Shown piece after piece: positions 48,750 to 57,713 of a stretch of DNA of 64,000 nucleotides. Origin of the DNA: Streptomyces glomeratus (GTDB lineage: Bacteria > Actinomycetota > Actinomycetes > Streptomycetales > Streptomycetaceae). Position 1 is the first letter of the stretch. The number at the start of each line of letters is the position of its first letter. The stretch is from positions 1 to 64,000 of the forward strand of contig NZ_JAKEEB010000011.1 in the NCBI RefSeq assembly GCF_021462825.1, written 5' to 3'. The position numbers and the translations under genes are program-made. Below the pieces are notes generated by a model, which was given only the letters and a program-made list of their open reading frames with translations, was not told the origin of the DNA and did no database searches.

Positions 48750-49825
48750 CGCAGCAGTCCGAGCCGACCACACCCTCCGCCCCGGCCCGCCAGTACGCGG
48801 GAGAGCCGGTGTCCGCGTCCCTGCTGAGCCCGGAACCCGGGGCGCCGACCGCGCCCCAGCCGCTCGTCGAGCCCCGACCGCTCGGCGCACGCCGTATCTG
48901 GCCCCGCTCCTTCGCCGACCGGCTCACCGCACCCCTGCCCGGCCTGCGGGGCCTGGCCCGCTTCGCCCGGGAGGGTGCGGTACGGCCCGGGCCCGAGGGC
49001 CTCAGAGACATCCCGCTGCTGCCGTACGAACCGGGGCCCCTGCCCCGAGTCGGCGTGCGCACGATCGCCGTCTCCTGGGCGGGACACGCCAGTTGGGTGG
49101 TGCGCATCGGCGGGCTGACCGTGCTCACCGACCCGGTGTGGTCCTGGCGCATCCTCGGCACGCCGGCCCGGATCACCCCCGTCGGCATCGCCTGGAGCGC
49201 CCTGCCGCGCATCGACGCGGTCGTGATCAGCCACAACCACTACGACCATCTGGACGCGCCGACCCTGCGCCTGCTCCCGTCCACGACACCGGTGTTCGTA
49301 CCGGCCGGGCTCGCCCCGTGGTTCCGGCGGCGCCGGTTCACCTGCGTCACCGAGCTGGACTGGTGGGAGGGCGCCGAACTCCGGGGCGTCCGCTTCGACT
49401 TCGTCCCCGCCCACCACTGGTCCAAGCGCACCCTGACCGACACCTGCCGTTCGCTGTGGGGCGGCTGGATGCTGACGGCGCCCGACGGACGCCGCGTGTA
49501 CTTCGCGGGCGACACGGGCTACGGCCACTGGTTCGAGCGGATCGGCCGCCGCTACCCGGGGATCGACCTGGCGCTCATGCCGATCGGCGCCTACGACCCG
49601 CGATGGTGGCTCAGGGACGTCCACTGCGACCCGGAGGAGGCGGTGCGGGCGACGGTGGACCTCGGCGCGCGGCGGATGGCGCCGATGCACTGGGGCACGT
49701 TCGTGCTGTCGGCGGAGCCGGTCCTGGAACCGCTGACGCGGGTGCGGGTGGCCTGGGAGAAGGCCGGCCTGGCCCGTGAGCATCTGTGGGACCTGCCGAT
49801 CGGGGCGTCCCGGGTGCTGGAGTGA
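48746..49825 (+). CDS. MBL-fold hydrolase, NAPE-PLD/RomA-like
   Basis: A 359-residue metallo-hydrolase. SWAGHASWVVRIGGLTVLTDPVWS, the metal motif SHNHYDHLD (about residues 161-169), PAHHWSKR, YFAGDTGYG, LALMPIGAYDPRWW and APMHWGTF fit the family of N-acyl-phosphatidylethanolamine phospholipase D and bacterial RomA. It may cleave a phosphodiester in a lipid or similar compound. The first 75 residues are a disordered or membrane-associated arm. Coupled to the aminotransferase-like protein. Confidence 0.9.
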   Translation: MTQQSEPTTPSAPARQYAGEPVSASLLSPEPGAPTAPQPLVEPRPLGARRIWPRSFADRLTAPLPGLRGLARFAREGAVRPGPEGLRDIPLLPYEPGPLPRVGVRTIAVSWAGHASWVVRIGGLTVLTDPVWSWRILGTPARITPVGIAWSALPRIDAVVISHNHYDHLDAPTLRLLPSTTPVFVPAGLAPWFRRRRFTCVTELDWWEGAELRGVRFDFVPAHHWSKRTLTDTCRSLWGGWMLTAPDGRRVYFAGDTGYGHWFERIGRRYPGIDLALMPIGAYDPRWWLRDVHCDPEEAVRATVDLGARRMAPMHWGTFVLSAEPVLEPLTRVRVAWEKAGLAREHLWDLPIGASRVLE

Positions 49826-49834
49826 GCCCGGCAC

Positions 49835-50458
49835 TCAGGGGGCGGCGGAGCGGCGCACCCGGCGCCACACCCCGGGCGCCGCGCTGATCGCGAGGGTCAG
49901 CGCGACCGCCGCCACCACGCCCTCCCAGGGCTCGGCGAACAGGGACCCGCCCAGGATGCCGATCAGCTGGTACGTCACGGCCCAGGCGAGACAGGCCGGG
50001 GCGTCGCCGCGGGCGAACTCCCTGAGCGGCATCCGGGCCAGGAGGCAGGCGAGCATCACGGGGATCCGGCCGGCCGGCACGAGCCGGGAGAGGGTGAGCA
50101 CCGCGATGCCGTGGTCGTGGAGCTTCTCCTGCGCCTGCGCCAGCCGTTCCTCCGGGGCGCGGTCGCGGATCGTCTCCAGCCGGCGGGAGCCGTTCTTCGA
50201 CCGCATGCCGCGCCGCCCCAGCCAGTAGAGGGCGACGTCCCCGAGGAAGGCCGCGAGCGAGGACACGACGAAGACCAGCGCGAGCGAGAAGGGCGCGGTC
50301 TGGTGGAAGGCCACGACCGCCGCCGTGCTGACGAGTGCCCCCGTGGGCACGACCGGCACCAGGGCGCCGATCAGCACCAGCAGGAACAGCGACGGATAAC
50401 CGACCGCCTGCTGCGTGGACTCCGTGGGCACGATGCCGCCCGCCGCGGCGAGGAACAT
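49835..50458 (-). CDS. VTT/DedA-family membrane protein
   Basis: A 207-residue integral membrane protein. LFLLVLIGALVPVVPTGALVSTAAVVAF, FVVSSLAAFLGDVALYWLGRRG and TLSRLVPAGRIPVMLACLLARM fit the DedA (SNARE-associated/VTT) family, whose members move lipids across membranes; the F/LSRLVPAGR stretch carries the conserved arginines. GGAGGGC precedes ATG 50458. It converges on the MBL gene, and 121 nt separate it from the second MBL gene upstream. Confidence 0.87.
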   Translation of the reverse strand: MFLAAAGGIVPTESTQQAVGYPSLFLLVLIGALVPVVPTGALVSTAAVVAFHQTAPFSLALVFVVSSLAAFLGDVALYWLGRRGMRSKNGSRRLETIRDRAPEERLAQAQEKLHDHGIAVLTLSRLVPAGRIPVMLACLLARMPLREFARGDAPACLAWAVTYQLIGILGGSLFAEPWEGVVAAVALTLAISAAPGVWRRVRRSAAP

Positions 50459-50579
50459 CACCGGGCCCTCCGCGGGGACTCGGCGGCGTGCCCACCTGCC
50501 GGACCGTGGGGGTTGCGCCCGGGGGCACGGCGACGGCCCGGGCGGGCGGGGGCGGCCGGCCGGCGCCGGACGGCGGCGG

Positions 50580-51353
50580 TCATCGGGCGGCTTCCAGCCG
50601 TACGCTTTCGCCGTGGCCGAGGAGGTGCACCGCGACGCCCGGCGCGCGTTGCGCGGCGAGGCGCACGAACTCCTCACCCGGCGCATGGAATTCATGGGGG
50701 CGCACGACATCCATCCCGATCGGCCAGTACGTGCCGTAGTGCACCGGCACCGCGCTGCGCGGCATCAGTCCGGCCAGCGCCTGCGCCGCACGCCCCGCGT
50801 CCAGATGCCCCTCGCCGAGGTAGGGTCCCCAGCCGCCGACCGGCAGCAGCGCGACATCGACCGGCCCGACCTCCTCGGCCATCGACGGGAACAGGCCCGT
50901 GTCGCCGGCGAAGTACGTCCGTGCCTCGCCCTCGACGACGAACCCCAGGGCGGGGGAGCGGTGCGGTCCCACGGGCAGCCGGCGTCCGTCGTGCCGCGCG
51001 GAAACGACCCGTACCACCAGGTCACCGACCCGCACCCGGTCGCCGGGCACGACCTCCGTGACCCGCAGCAGATCGAGCCGCCGCAGCCCCGGCACCTGTC
51101 CGGGGGCCCCGCGCGGCACCAGCAGACGGGTGCCCGGGGCCAGCCGGGCCAGCGACGGCACATGCAGATGGTCGGCGTGCAGATGCGACACCAGCGCCAG
51201 GTCGGCGACCGCGGCCTCGGGCGGTGGCGGGGCACCGCACCGCCGCCGCAGATGCGCCAGCCGGCGTGTGAACAGAGGATCGGTCAGAATCCGCAGCCCG
51301 GAGTCCTCGACCGTGCAGGCGGCGTGTCCCCACCACGTGATCTCCACCGGCAC
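50580..51353 (-). CDS. MBL-fold metallo-hydrolase (UlaG-like)
   Basis: A 257-residue single-domain hydrolase. ITWWGHAACTVEDSGLRILTDPLF, SHLHADHLHVPSL, YFAGDTGLFPSM, DVALLPVGGWGP and VPVHYGTYWPIGMD give the metal ligands of the UlaG/RomA-like group. Substrate unknown. GTG start set by GGAGG about 9 nt upstream. It is divergent from the gene at 51438. Confidence 0.9.
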   Translation of the reverse strand: MPVEITWWGHAACTVEDSGLRILTDPLFTRRLAHLRRRCGAPPPPEAAVADLALVSHLHADHLHVPSLARLAPGTRLLVPRGAPGQVPGLRRLDLLRVTEVVPGDRVRVGDLVVRVVSARHDGRRLPVGPHRSPALGFVVEGEARTYFAGDTGLFPSMAEEVGPVDVALLPVGGWGPYLGEGHLDAGRAAQALAGLMPRSAVPVHYGTYWPIGMDVVRPHEFHAPGEEFVRLAAQRAPGVAVHLLGHGESVRLEAAR

Positions 51354-51437
51354 TCCGATGCCTCCTTCCCGCGACTCCCCTCGAGCCTACGGGCAGGAGT
51401 AGGGTCTGCGGCGAAACCCTGAGGTGAGGGGAACACC

Positions 51438-51890
51438 ATGGGAGATGCGCACGGCACCTCCGGCGCACGCGACGCCTTGGGCGGTCCGGCCACGGTCCGG
51501 GTCACGGCGATCGCCAGTCTGACGCCGCTGGAGGAGCTGGACGCGGACCCCTTCCTCGTCGACTCCCGCAGCCAGCACGCGATGTGCGCCCGCTGGGCCG
51601 CGGAGCACGGCTATGTGGTGACGCGGGAACTGCTCGTCCGTGGCCTGCGCCCCGACCACTGCGCGCTGTGGGCGGACGTGGACGCGGGCCTGGTCGACCT
51701 GTTCGTCGCCCCGAGCCGCCGCGTCCTGGAGCGGGCCCTGTCCTCCGTGGAGGAGTTCACCGCCGAGTGCGCACGGCGGGGGGTGCGGGTCGAGACGGTC
51801 GGTCGCGCCGAACCGTCGTACGACGCCCAGATGAAGGCCCGCGTCCACCGCCGCCTCTCGATGCCGACGGCGGGCTACGACGGCCGCTGA
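51438..51890 (+). CDS. Resolvase-N-domain-like protein of unknown function
   Basis: A 150-residue protein. The middle, ARWAAEHGYVVTRELLVRGLRPDHCALWADVDAGLVDLFVAPSRRVLERAL..EEFTAECARRGVRVETVG, follows the pattern of the serine-recombinase N-terminal domain (GY-x-V, VD-x-x-V, R-x-x-R). The catalytic serine near the N-terminus is not recognisable, nor is there a DNA-binding tail, so it is probably not a recombinase. GGTGAGGGGA lies before the ATG. The fold assignment is inference. Confidence 0.65.
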   Translation: MGDAHGTSGARDALGGPATVRVTAIASLTPLEELDADPFLVDSRSQHAMCARWAAEHGYVVTRELLVRGLRPDHCALWADVDAGLVDLFVAPSRRVLERALSSVEEFTAECARRGVRVETVGRAEPSYDAQMKARVHRRLSMPTAGYDGR

Positions 51891-52002
51891 CCCGGCGCCC
51901 GGCCCGTCCGGACTCCCGAGGCCGCCCCACGTCCCGAACGGTTTTCCGGGCCGGTGTGACAAGGTGGGGCAGGCCCCGAGGGGTGCGGAAGGGGGCCGGG
52001 AC

Positions 52003-54102
52003 GTGAGGTGTGGTGTGGGGAGCGGGCGTCTACGGAACCTGATCAGCGGAGTGTGGCGGAGCATCGCCGTCTGGGCCGTGTCCACCGCCACGATGCTGGT
52101 CCTCGCCGGTATCCTCCCGGACTTCCGGCTCCAGTCCGCGGGCGGCGACAGCGCCACCCGTATCGCCGTCACCGCCGCGGCCGGCGCCGGTGCTTTCGGC
52201 CTGCTGTCGTCCCTCGTATGGCCCCTGCTAGTCCGCCTGCTGCTGCTCGTGCCCGCCCTCGTCCTCGGGCTGCTCGTCTTCTTCCTCAACGGCTCCCTGC
52301 TCCTGGTCGCCCTGCGCATCAACCCCTCCGGGCGCGGCGAGGCCGCGCCCGAGACCGCCGTGGTGGTCGCCGCCGTGATGTCCGCGGTCGCCTCGGCCAC
52401 CGGCGCCGCCCTGGCCGTCCGGGACGACGACGCGTACCGCAGACGGCTCTACCGGCTCGCCGACCGGAGGCGCGGACACGGCCCCGGACAGGCCGGGGCG
52501 GTCACACCGGGTACGGTCTTCGTGCAACTCGACGGCGTCGGACACGATGTGCTGCGGGCGGCCGTCGACAAGGGGCTGATGCCGGCCGTCGCCTCCTGGC
52601 TCACGCCGTCCGAGGGCCGCGGCCCCACCCACCGCCTCACCGCCTGGCGCACCGACTGGTCCAGCCAGACCGGCGCGAGCCAGCTCGGCATCCTGCACGG
52701 CTCCAACCACGACGTGCCTGCCTTCCGGTGGTACGAGAAGGACAGCCGCGAGGTCATGGTCTGCAACCGGCCGACGAGCGCGGCCGAACTCCAGCGCCGC
52801 GCCATCGAACGGACCGGTGACGGAGGGCTGCTGACCGTGGACGGCGCAAGCCGCGGCAACCTGTTCAGCGGCGGCGCCGACCAGCTCGCCCTGGTGCTGT
52901 CCGTCGCCGCGCGGCGCGGCCGGGAGAACCGCTCGCGTGCCGGCTATTTCGCCTACTTCAGCGATCCCGCCAACGCCGTCCGCACCGCCCTGTCGTTCGT
53001 CGCCGAGGTCGGCCGGGAGATGGGGCAGTCCACCCGGGCCCGTCTTGCCGGACAGCGGCCCCGGGTCGGCCGCGGCGGTCTCTACCCCTTCGTGCGCGCC
53101 TTCGCCACGGTCGTGGAACGGGACGTCGTCGTGGCCGCCGTGATCGGCGACATGCTCGCCGGGCGCGACGCGGTCTACGCGGACCTGGTGGCGTACGACG
53201 AAGTGGCCCACCACTCCGGCCCGCACAGCCGCGATGCCGAGAAGGTGCTGCAGAAGCTGGACCGCTCGCTCGCGCTGCTGGCACAGGTCGCCGAGCACGC
53301 CCCGCGCCCGTACCGGATCGTCGTGCTGTCCGACCACGGCCAGAGCCCCGGCGAGACCTTCCGGACCCGCTACGGACTCAGTCTCGGCAATCTGGTCCGG
53401 GCCGGCTGCGGACTGCCCGTGCCGCGCCGGGTGGAGAGCACCCACAGCGGCGCCGAGGCGCGTGCGGCGGTCCGGGCCGCGCTGCACAGGCCGGTCGAGG
53501 AGAACGGCGGGGGACACCCGGCCGCGCACCGCCGTTCCGAGCCCGTCGTACTCGCCTCCGGCAACCTGGGGCTCGTCTCCTTCCCGGACGTGCCGCACCG
53601 GATGAGCAGGGAGGAGATCGACCGCCGTCACCCCGCGCTGCTGCCGACGCTCGCCGACCACCCCGGCGTCGGCTTCGTTCTCGTCCGCAGCGAGGAGCAC
53701 GGCGGGGTGGCGCTGGGCGCGCACGGCGCCGAGATCCCGGTCGACCGGCTCGCCGACGGGACCGGGCCGCTGGCCGCCTTCGGCCCCGGCGCCGCCGACG
53801 CCGTACGCCGCACCCACTCCTTCCCGCACACCGCCGACATCATGGTCAACTCCTGGTACGACCCGGCCTCGGGCGAAGTCCTCGCCTTCGAGGAGCAGAT
53901 CGGCTCGCACGGCGGACTCGGCGGCGACCAGGGGCGGCCCTTCCTGCTGTGGCCGCTGACCCTGTCCGCCCCGGCCGGGGACGGAGCCGAACTCGTCGGC
54001 GCCGAGCGGCTCCACGAGGTCTTCCGCCACTGGCTGCGTGAGTGCGACGGCCCCCAAGTGCCCCTGAGCGGACGCGAGGAGGAGAACGAGCGCGCCGCCT
54101 GA
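52003..54102 (+). CDS. Membrane-anchored alkaline-phosphatase-superfamily protein with holin-like N-domain
   Basis: A 699-residue fusion. About residues 10-140 contain four membrane segments of the mycobacterial 4-TMS phage holin type (IAVWAVSTATMLVLAGILPDF, WPLLVRLLLLVPALVLGLLV and others). From about residue 165 the phosphodiesterase/sulfatase-like domain begins: VFVQLDGVGHDVLRAAVDKGLMP, LVAYDEVAHHSGPHS and VLSDHGQSPG hold the metal-binding Asp/His residues; a threonine near TDWSSQTGAS may be the nucleophile. Probably cleaves a phosphoester at the cell surface. GTG 52003 chosen for AAGGGGG upstream. Confidence 0.87.
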   Translation: MRCGVGSGRLRNLISGVWRSIAVWAVSTATMLVLAGILPDFRLQSAGGDSATRIAVTAAAGAGAFGLLSSLVWPLLVRLLLLVPALVLGLLVFFLNGSLLLVALRINPSGRGEAAPETAVVVAAVMSAVASATGAALAVRDDDAYRRRLYRLADRRRGHGPGQAGAVTPGTVFVQLDGVGHDVLRAAVDKGLMPAVASWLTPSEGRGPTHRLTAWRTDWSSQTGASQLGILHGSNHDVPAFRWYEKDSREVMVCNRPTSAAELQRRAIERTGDGGLLTVDGASRGNLFSGGADQLALVLSVAARRGRENRSRAGYFAYFSDPANAVRTALSFVAEVGREMGQSTRARLAGQRPRVGRGGLYPFVRAFATVVERDVVVAAVIGDMLAGRDAVYADLVAYDEVAHHSGPHSRDAEKVLQKLDRSLALLAQVAEHAPRPYRIVVLSDHGQSPGETFRTRYGLSLGNLVRAGCGLPVPRRVESTHSGAEARAAVRAALHRPVEENGGGHPAAHRRSEPVVLASGNLGLVSFPDVPHRMSREEIDRRHPALLPTLADHPGVGFVLVRSEEHGGVALGAHGAEIPVDRLADGTGPLAAFGPGAADAVRRTHSFPHTADIMVNSWYDPASGEVLAFEEQIGSHGGLGGDQGRPFLLWPLTLSAPAGDGAELVGAERLHEVFRHWLRECDGPQVPLSGREEENERAA

Positions 54103-54105
54103 CCG

Positions 54106-54126
54106 CCCGGCGGGGCTGCCGCCGGG
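54106..54126 (+). terminator. Terminator after the phosphatase-superfamily gene
   Basis: CCCGGCGG-GGCTG-CCGCCGGG, a perfect 8-bp stem 3 nt after the stop, followed by AGTTT. Confidence 0.7.
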
Positions 54127-54199
54127 AGTTTCGTCACTCGCCCGGTCCACGGGTCATGCGAGGGATGCGCCGGGGCACACACGGTGCCACTGTCGCAGC

Positions 54200-55027
54200 A
54201 TGACTGACACCCCCCACCCCCACTCCGCCCAGGCGGAGCAGACGTCCGCGTCCACCGACGGCCGGAGCGGAACCACCCGCAGATCAGTGATCACGGGCAT
54301 CGGCGGGATGACCCTCGGACTGGCCGCCCTGGGCGTGGCGGGTTCCGCCGCCGCCCAGTCGCAGACGCAGACGGAACCGGACCGGAACACCGCGGAGGCG
54401 GGCCACCGCCTCGCCGCCGCCTGCGTCCTCACCCCCGAACAGACGGAGGGCCCCTACTACCTGGACCTGGAGACGGTCCGCAAGGACATCACCGAGGGCA
54501 AGGCCGGCGTGCCCCTCACCCTGCGCGTCACGGTGGTCGACGCCACGACGTGCTTACCGCTGCCCGGAACGGCGGTCGACATCTGGCACTGCGACGCTCT
54601 CGGGGTCTACTCCGGCTACGTGGCCGGCGGCTCTACCCCGGACACGACGTTTCTGCGCGGGGTGCAGCTGACCGACGCCACCGGCGTGGCCACGTTCACC
54701 ACGATCTATCCCGGCTGGTACGTGGGGCGCGCCCTGCACATCCATGTCAAGACGCACGTCGGCGGCACCGTCTCCGGCGGGAAGTACCACGGCGGCCATG
54801 TCTCCCACACCGGCCAGCTCTACTTCCCGGAGACGTACAACGACAGGGTCGCCGCACGGGACCCCTACCGGACCAACTCGACCGCGCGCACCCCCAACGC
54901 CCGGGACGGCATCTACCGACGCGGCGGCTCCTCCACTCTCCTGACGCTCACTCAGGCCGGCAGTGACCTCGGCAAGGGGGTGACCGGTACGGTCGTGCTC
55001 GGCATCGACCCCGCCGCGACCCCCTGA
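54200..55027 (+). CDS. Tat-exported intradiol dioxygenase-like protein
   Basis: A 275-residue protein. The twin-arginine motif TTRRSVITG precedes a hydrophobic segment ending AAA, so it is exported folded, with its metal. EGPYYLD, VDIWHCDALGVYSGY, GWYVGRALHIHVK and the GGHVSHTGQLYFP stretch match the iron-binding Tyr/Tyr/His/His of intradiol ring-cleavage dioxygenases, which open catechols. Exported members of this family exist in Streptomyces and may attack lignin-derived or siderophore catechols. Ribosome-binding site weak. Confidence 0.9.
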   Translation: MTDTPHPHSAQAEQTSASTDGRSGTTRRSVITGIGGMTLGLAALGVAGSAAAQSQTQTEPDRNTAEAGHRLAAACVLTPEQTEGPYYLDLETVRKDITEGKAGVPLTLRVTVVDATTCLPLPGTAVDIWHCDALGVYSGYVAGGSTPDTTFLRGVQLTDATGVATFTTIYPGWYVGRALHIHVKTHVGGTVSGGKYHGGHVSHTGQLYFPETYNDRVAARDPYRTNSTARTPNARDGIYRRGGSSTLLTLTQAGSDLGKGVTGTVVLGIDPAATP

Positions 55028-55091
55028 CAGCGGCCGCCCCGGCGCCGGAGACGATGGTTTCCCCACGGAACGCCACGGCCAGGAATCCGGG

Positions 55092-57575
55092 ATGAGCCCG
55101 AGTCGAACCTGTGAGGAGTGCGGCGTGCCCCTGACCGGCAGGCAGCGCGCCGGCCGGCCGGCGCGCTACTGCTCCGGCGCCTGTAGGCAACGGGCGTTCC
55201 GGCAGCGGGCGGCCCGCCGCGACGCACACCCGGCGGAGGGGACCGCGACCCCGGCCCAGACCCTGCCCGCGGTCACACACGACCACGGTCTGGGCCGGGC
55301 GCTCGACTCCTTCGTGGGCCGCCGGCCGGAGCTCGCCCGACTGCGTACGCTGCTGAGGTCGTCGCGGCTGGTCACCCTGACCGGAACCGGCGGGGTCGGC
55401 AAGACACGGCTGGCGCTGGAGTACGCCAGGGCCCGGCCCCGCGGAGCCGGCCGGGCCGATCTGGTGGAGCTCGACTCGCTGCAGGACGACACCGAACTCG
55501 TGCAGTCCGTGGCGGCCGCACTCGGCGTCGGTGAGCGGGCAGGACGCACCGGCACCGATCTCCTCGCCCGGGCGATCGGCGAGACCTCCCGGCTGCTCGT
55601 CCTGGACAACTGCGAGCACCTCGCCGACCCGTGCGCACACCTGGCGGCGACCCTGCTCAGCCGCTGCCCCGGTCTGAGGATCCTCGCAACGAGCCGGGAA
55701 CCGCTGCGCGTCCCGGGGGAGGTCGTGTTCCGGGTGGCGGAGCTGTCGCTGGCTCCTCCCGAAAGCGGGGACGATCCGGCGGCACTGCTGCGGGCCGACG
55801 CCGTACGGCTGTTCGTGGAACGAGCCTCGGCCTGCGCGCCCGGCTTCCGCCTGGACCGCGGCAACGGCCGCACGGTCGCCGAGATCTGCCGTCGCCTCGA
55901 CGGTCTGACGCTCGCCATCGAACTGGCGGCCCGCCGGGCCGGAAGCCTCCCCCTGAACGGCATTCTCGCGGGCCTGGACGACCAGCTGTCCCTCCTGGCC
56001 GACGGCAGCAGGACCGGGCCTCGCCGCCACCGTGAGCTGTCCGCCGCCATCGACTGGAGCCACCGTCTGCTCGATCCGGTGGAACAGGCGGTGTTCCGGC
56101 GTCTCTCCGTACTCGTCGGCGGGTTCGACGACAACGCGGCCGAGGCGGTCTGCGGCGGCGACCCCGTCGCGTCGCGGCAGGTCCTGCGGGTGCTGTGCGC
56201 CCTGGAGGCCAAGTCCCTGATCGTACGGGTGCCGGGGGAGGACCGGCCCGCACGGTTCCGGCAGCTCACCGCCATCCGCGCCTACGCCTTGGAGCGTCTG
56301 ACCGCCGCCGGTGAACTCCAGGACACCCGCCGACGGGTCGTGCGGTGGCTGAACGGGCTGGCACGGGACGCCGGTGACGAGGTGTTCGCCGACCAGGCCG
56401 GCGGCGGCCTGGCGGCGGAACGCGACAATCTCGCCGCGGCCCTGGCCCAGGGCGCGCCCCGCGACGGCGGCGTGCACGTCCGCCTCGCCCTCGAACTCGC
56501 CCGGGTCCGCTACCAGCAGGAGCAGCCGTCCGCCGCCGGGGCGCTGCTGGCCCGCCTCGTGGACGACGCCGACAGCCGGGCGCTGGGTGGCGAGGTCCCG
56601 GCACTCGCCGCCCGTGTGGCCTGCCAGCAGGGCGAACTGGCCAAGGCGCTGCGGCTCGGCGAGCGAGCCGTGCTCGAAGAGCGCTCGCGCGACAGTCCCG
56701 CGGGCCTCGCCAACGCCCTGGACGCACGGGCCGGGGCCCGCTTGTGCCGCGGCGAGTTCATGGAGGCCGTGGCGGACCTGCGCGAGTGCCTCACCGTCGT
56801 CGCCGTGCTCGGCAACGCGCACGCCACCGCCTGGTGCTCCCACCATCTGGCCTGGGCCCTGCTCCAGGCGGGCGGCGAACGGGAGGCCGACGCGCTCATG
56901 TCCCGCTGCCTGCCGGTGCTCCGGCGGCACGCCCCCTGGCGTCAGCTGGCGGCCGCACTGCACACGACGGGCGCCGCGCGGCTGGCCCTCGGCGACCTGA
57001 AGCACGCCGAGGAGCTGTTCGCCGAGGTGCTCAGGATCGCCCCGGGATCCAGCTTCCACGCGCTGTATCCCGTCGAGGGCCTGGCGATCGTGGCCGCCGA
57101 GACCGGTGACATGGAGCGGGCGCTACGGCTGTGCGAGGCGAGCGCCCAGGCACGCCGACGGCTGGACACCGAGGCGGAGGGCCCCTGGCGGCGCCGGGTG
57201 GAGGAGACGGCGGCGCGCGCCGGGACACGGCTGTCGCCGGCCGCGCGGCGGGCCGCCGTCGGGGCGGCCCGCCGACTGCGCGGGGAACGACTGGTCGCCT
57301 ACGCGCTGCGGGGTGGGTACGGCGGCCCGGGAGCGGAGGGCGGCGGTGCGCACGCCGGGGAGGAGTCTCCGCTGACCGGCCGGGAGTTCATGGTCGCAGA
57401 GCTGGTCGCCCAAGGACTGACGAACCGTCAGATCGCCGGAAGGCTGGATCTGTCGCCCCACACGGTCGCCACCCACCTCGACAAGGTGCGGGACAAGCTC
57501 GGCCTGCGGACCCGGACGCAGATCGCCCTGTGGGTGGCCGACCGGGCCGCTCACCGGCCCGTTCCGGCCCGGTGA
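55092..57575 (+). CDS. LAL-type LuxR regulator with N-terminal zinc finger
   Basis: An 827-residue regulator. The first 40 residues hold C7, C10, C27 and C31 in CEECGVPL...YCSGACRQRAFRQR, a treble-clef-like zinc finger. Next is an NB-ARC/AAA-type ATPase (Walker A GTGGVGKT 97-104, LLVLDNCEHL), a TPR region (LEERSRDSPAGLANALDARAGARLCRGEF and more) and the LuxR helix-turn-helix near the end (LTGREFMVAELVAQGLTNRQIAGRLDLSPHTVATHLDKVRDKLGLRTRTQIALW). It may sense a metal or redox signal and a ligand. Target genes unknown. Confidence 0.92.
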   Translation: MSPSRTCEECGVPLTGRQRAGRPARYCSGACRQRAFRQRAARRDAHPAEGTATPAQTLPAVTHDHGLGRALDSFVGRRPELARLRTLLRSSRLVTLTGTGGVGKTRLALEYARARPRGAGRADLVELDSLQDDTELVQSVAAALGVGERAGRTGTDLLARAIGETSRLLVLDNCEHLADPCAHLAATLLSRCPGLRILATSREPLRVPGEVVFRVAELSLAPPESGDDPAALLRADAVRLFVERASACAPGFRLDRGNGRTVAEICRRLDGLTLAIELAARRAGSLPLNGILAGLDDQLSLLADGSRTGPRRHRELSAAIDWSHRLLDPVEQAVFRRLSVLVGGFDDNAAEAVCGGDPVASRQVLRVLCALEAKSLIVRVPGEDRPARFRQLTAIRAYALERLTAAGELQDTRRRVVRWLNGLARDAGDEVFADQAGGGLAAERDNLAAALAQGAPRDGGVHVRLALELARVRYQQEQPSAAGALLARLVDDADSRALGGEVPALAARVACQQGELAKALRLGERAVLEERSRDSPAGLANALDARAGARLCRGEFMEAVADLRECLTVVAVLGNAHATAWCSHHLAWALLQAGGEREADALMSRCLPVLRRHAPWRQLAAALHTTGAARLALGDLKHAEELFAEVLRIAPGSSFHALYPVEGLAIVAAETGDMERALRLCEASAQARRRLDTEAEGPWRRRVEETAARAGTRLSPAARRAAVGAARRLRGERLVAYALRGGYGGPGAEGGGAHAGEESPLTGREFMVAELVAQGLTNRQIAGRLDLSPHTVATHLDKVRDKLGLRTRTQIALWVADRAAHRPVPAR

Positions 57576-57713
57576 GCAGGTATGCGGGCCGCGGCTTCGG
57601 ACGCCGGGAGCCGGTCCTCCGGGTACGCCGGGCCGGAATGTGATCGGATAGGGCGTGGCACCCGGCTACGGGACCGCCTCGCGAGAATGCCCACGCATGC
57701 GAAAGGACTCATC

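Noticed and set aside
51438..51890. Serine recombinase marking a mobile element
   Set aside because: No catalytic serine, no recombinase tail, and no inverted repeats or other mobile genes nearby.
51899..51954. Inverted repeat after the resolvase-like gene as a terminator
   Set aside because: The 8-bp arms are 40 nt apart, so the structure is weak; chance pairing is likely in GC-rich DNA.
57621..57626. GGGTAC upstream of the OsmC gene
   Set aside because: No GNNT element lies 14-16 nt upstream, and the distance to the start is 88 nt.
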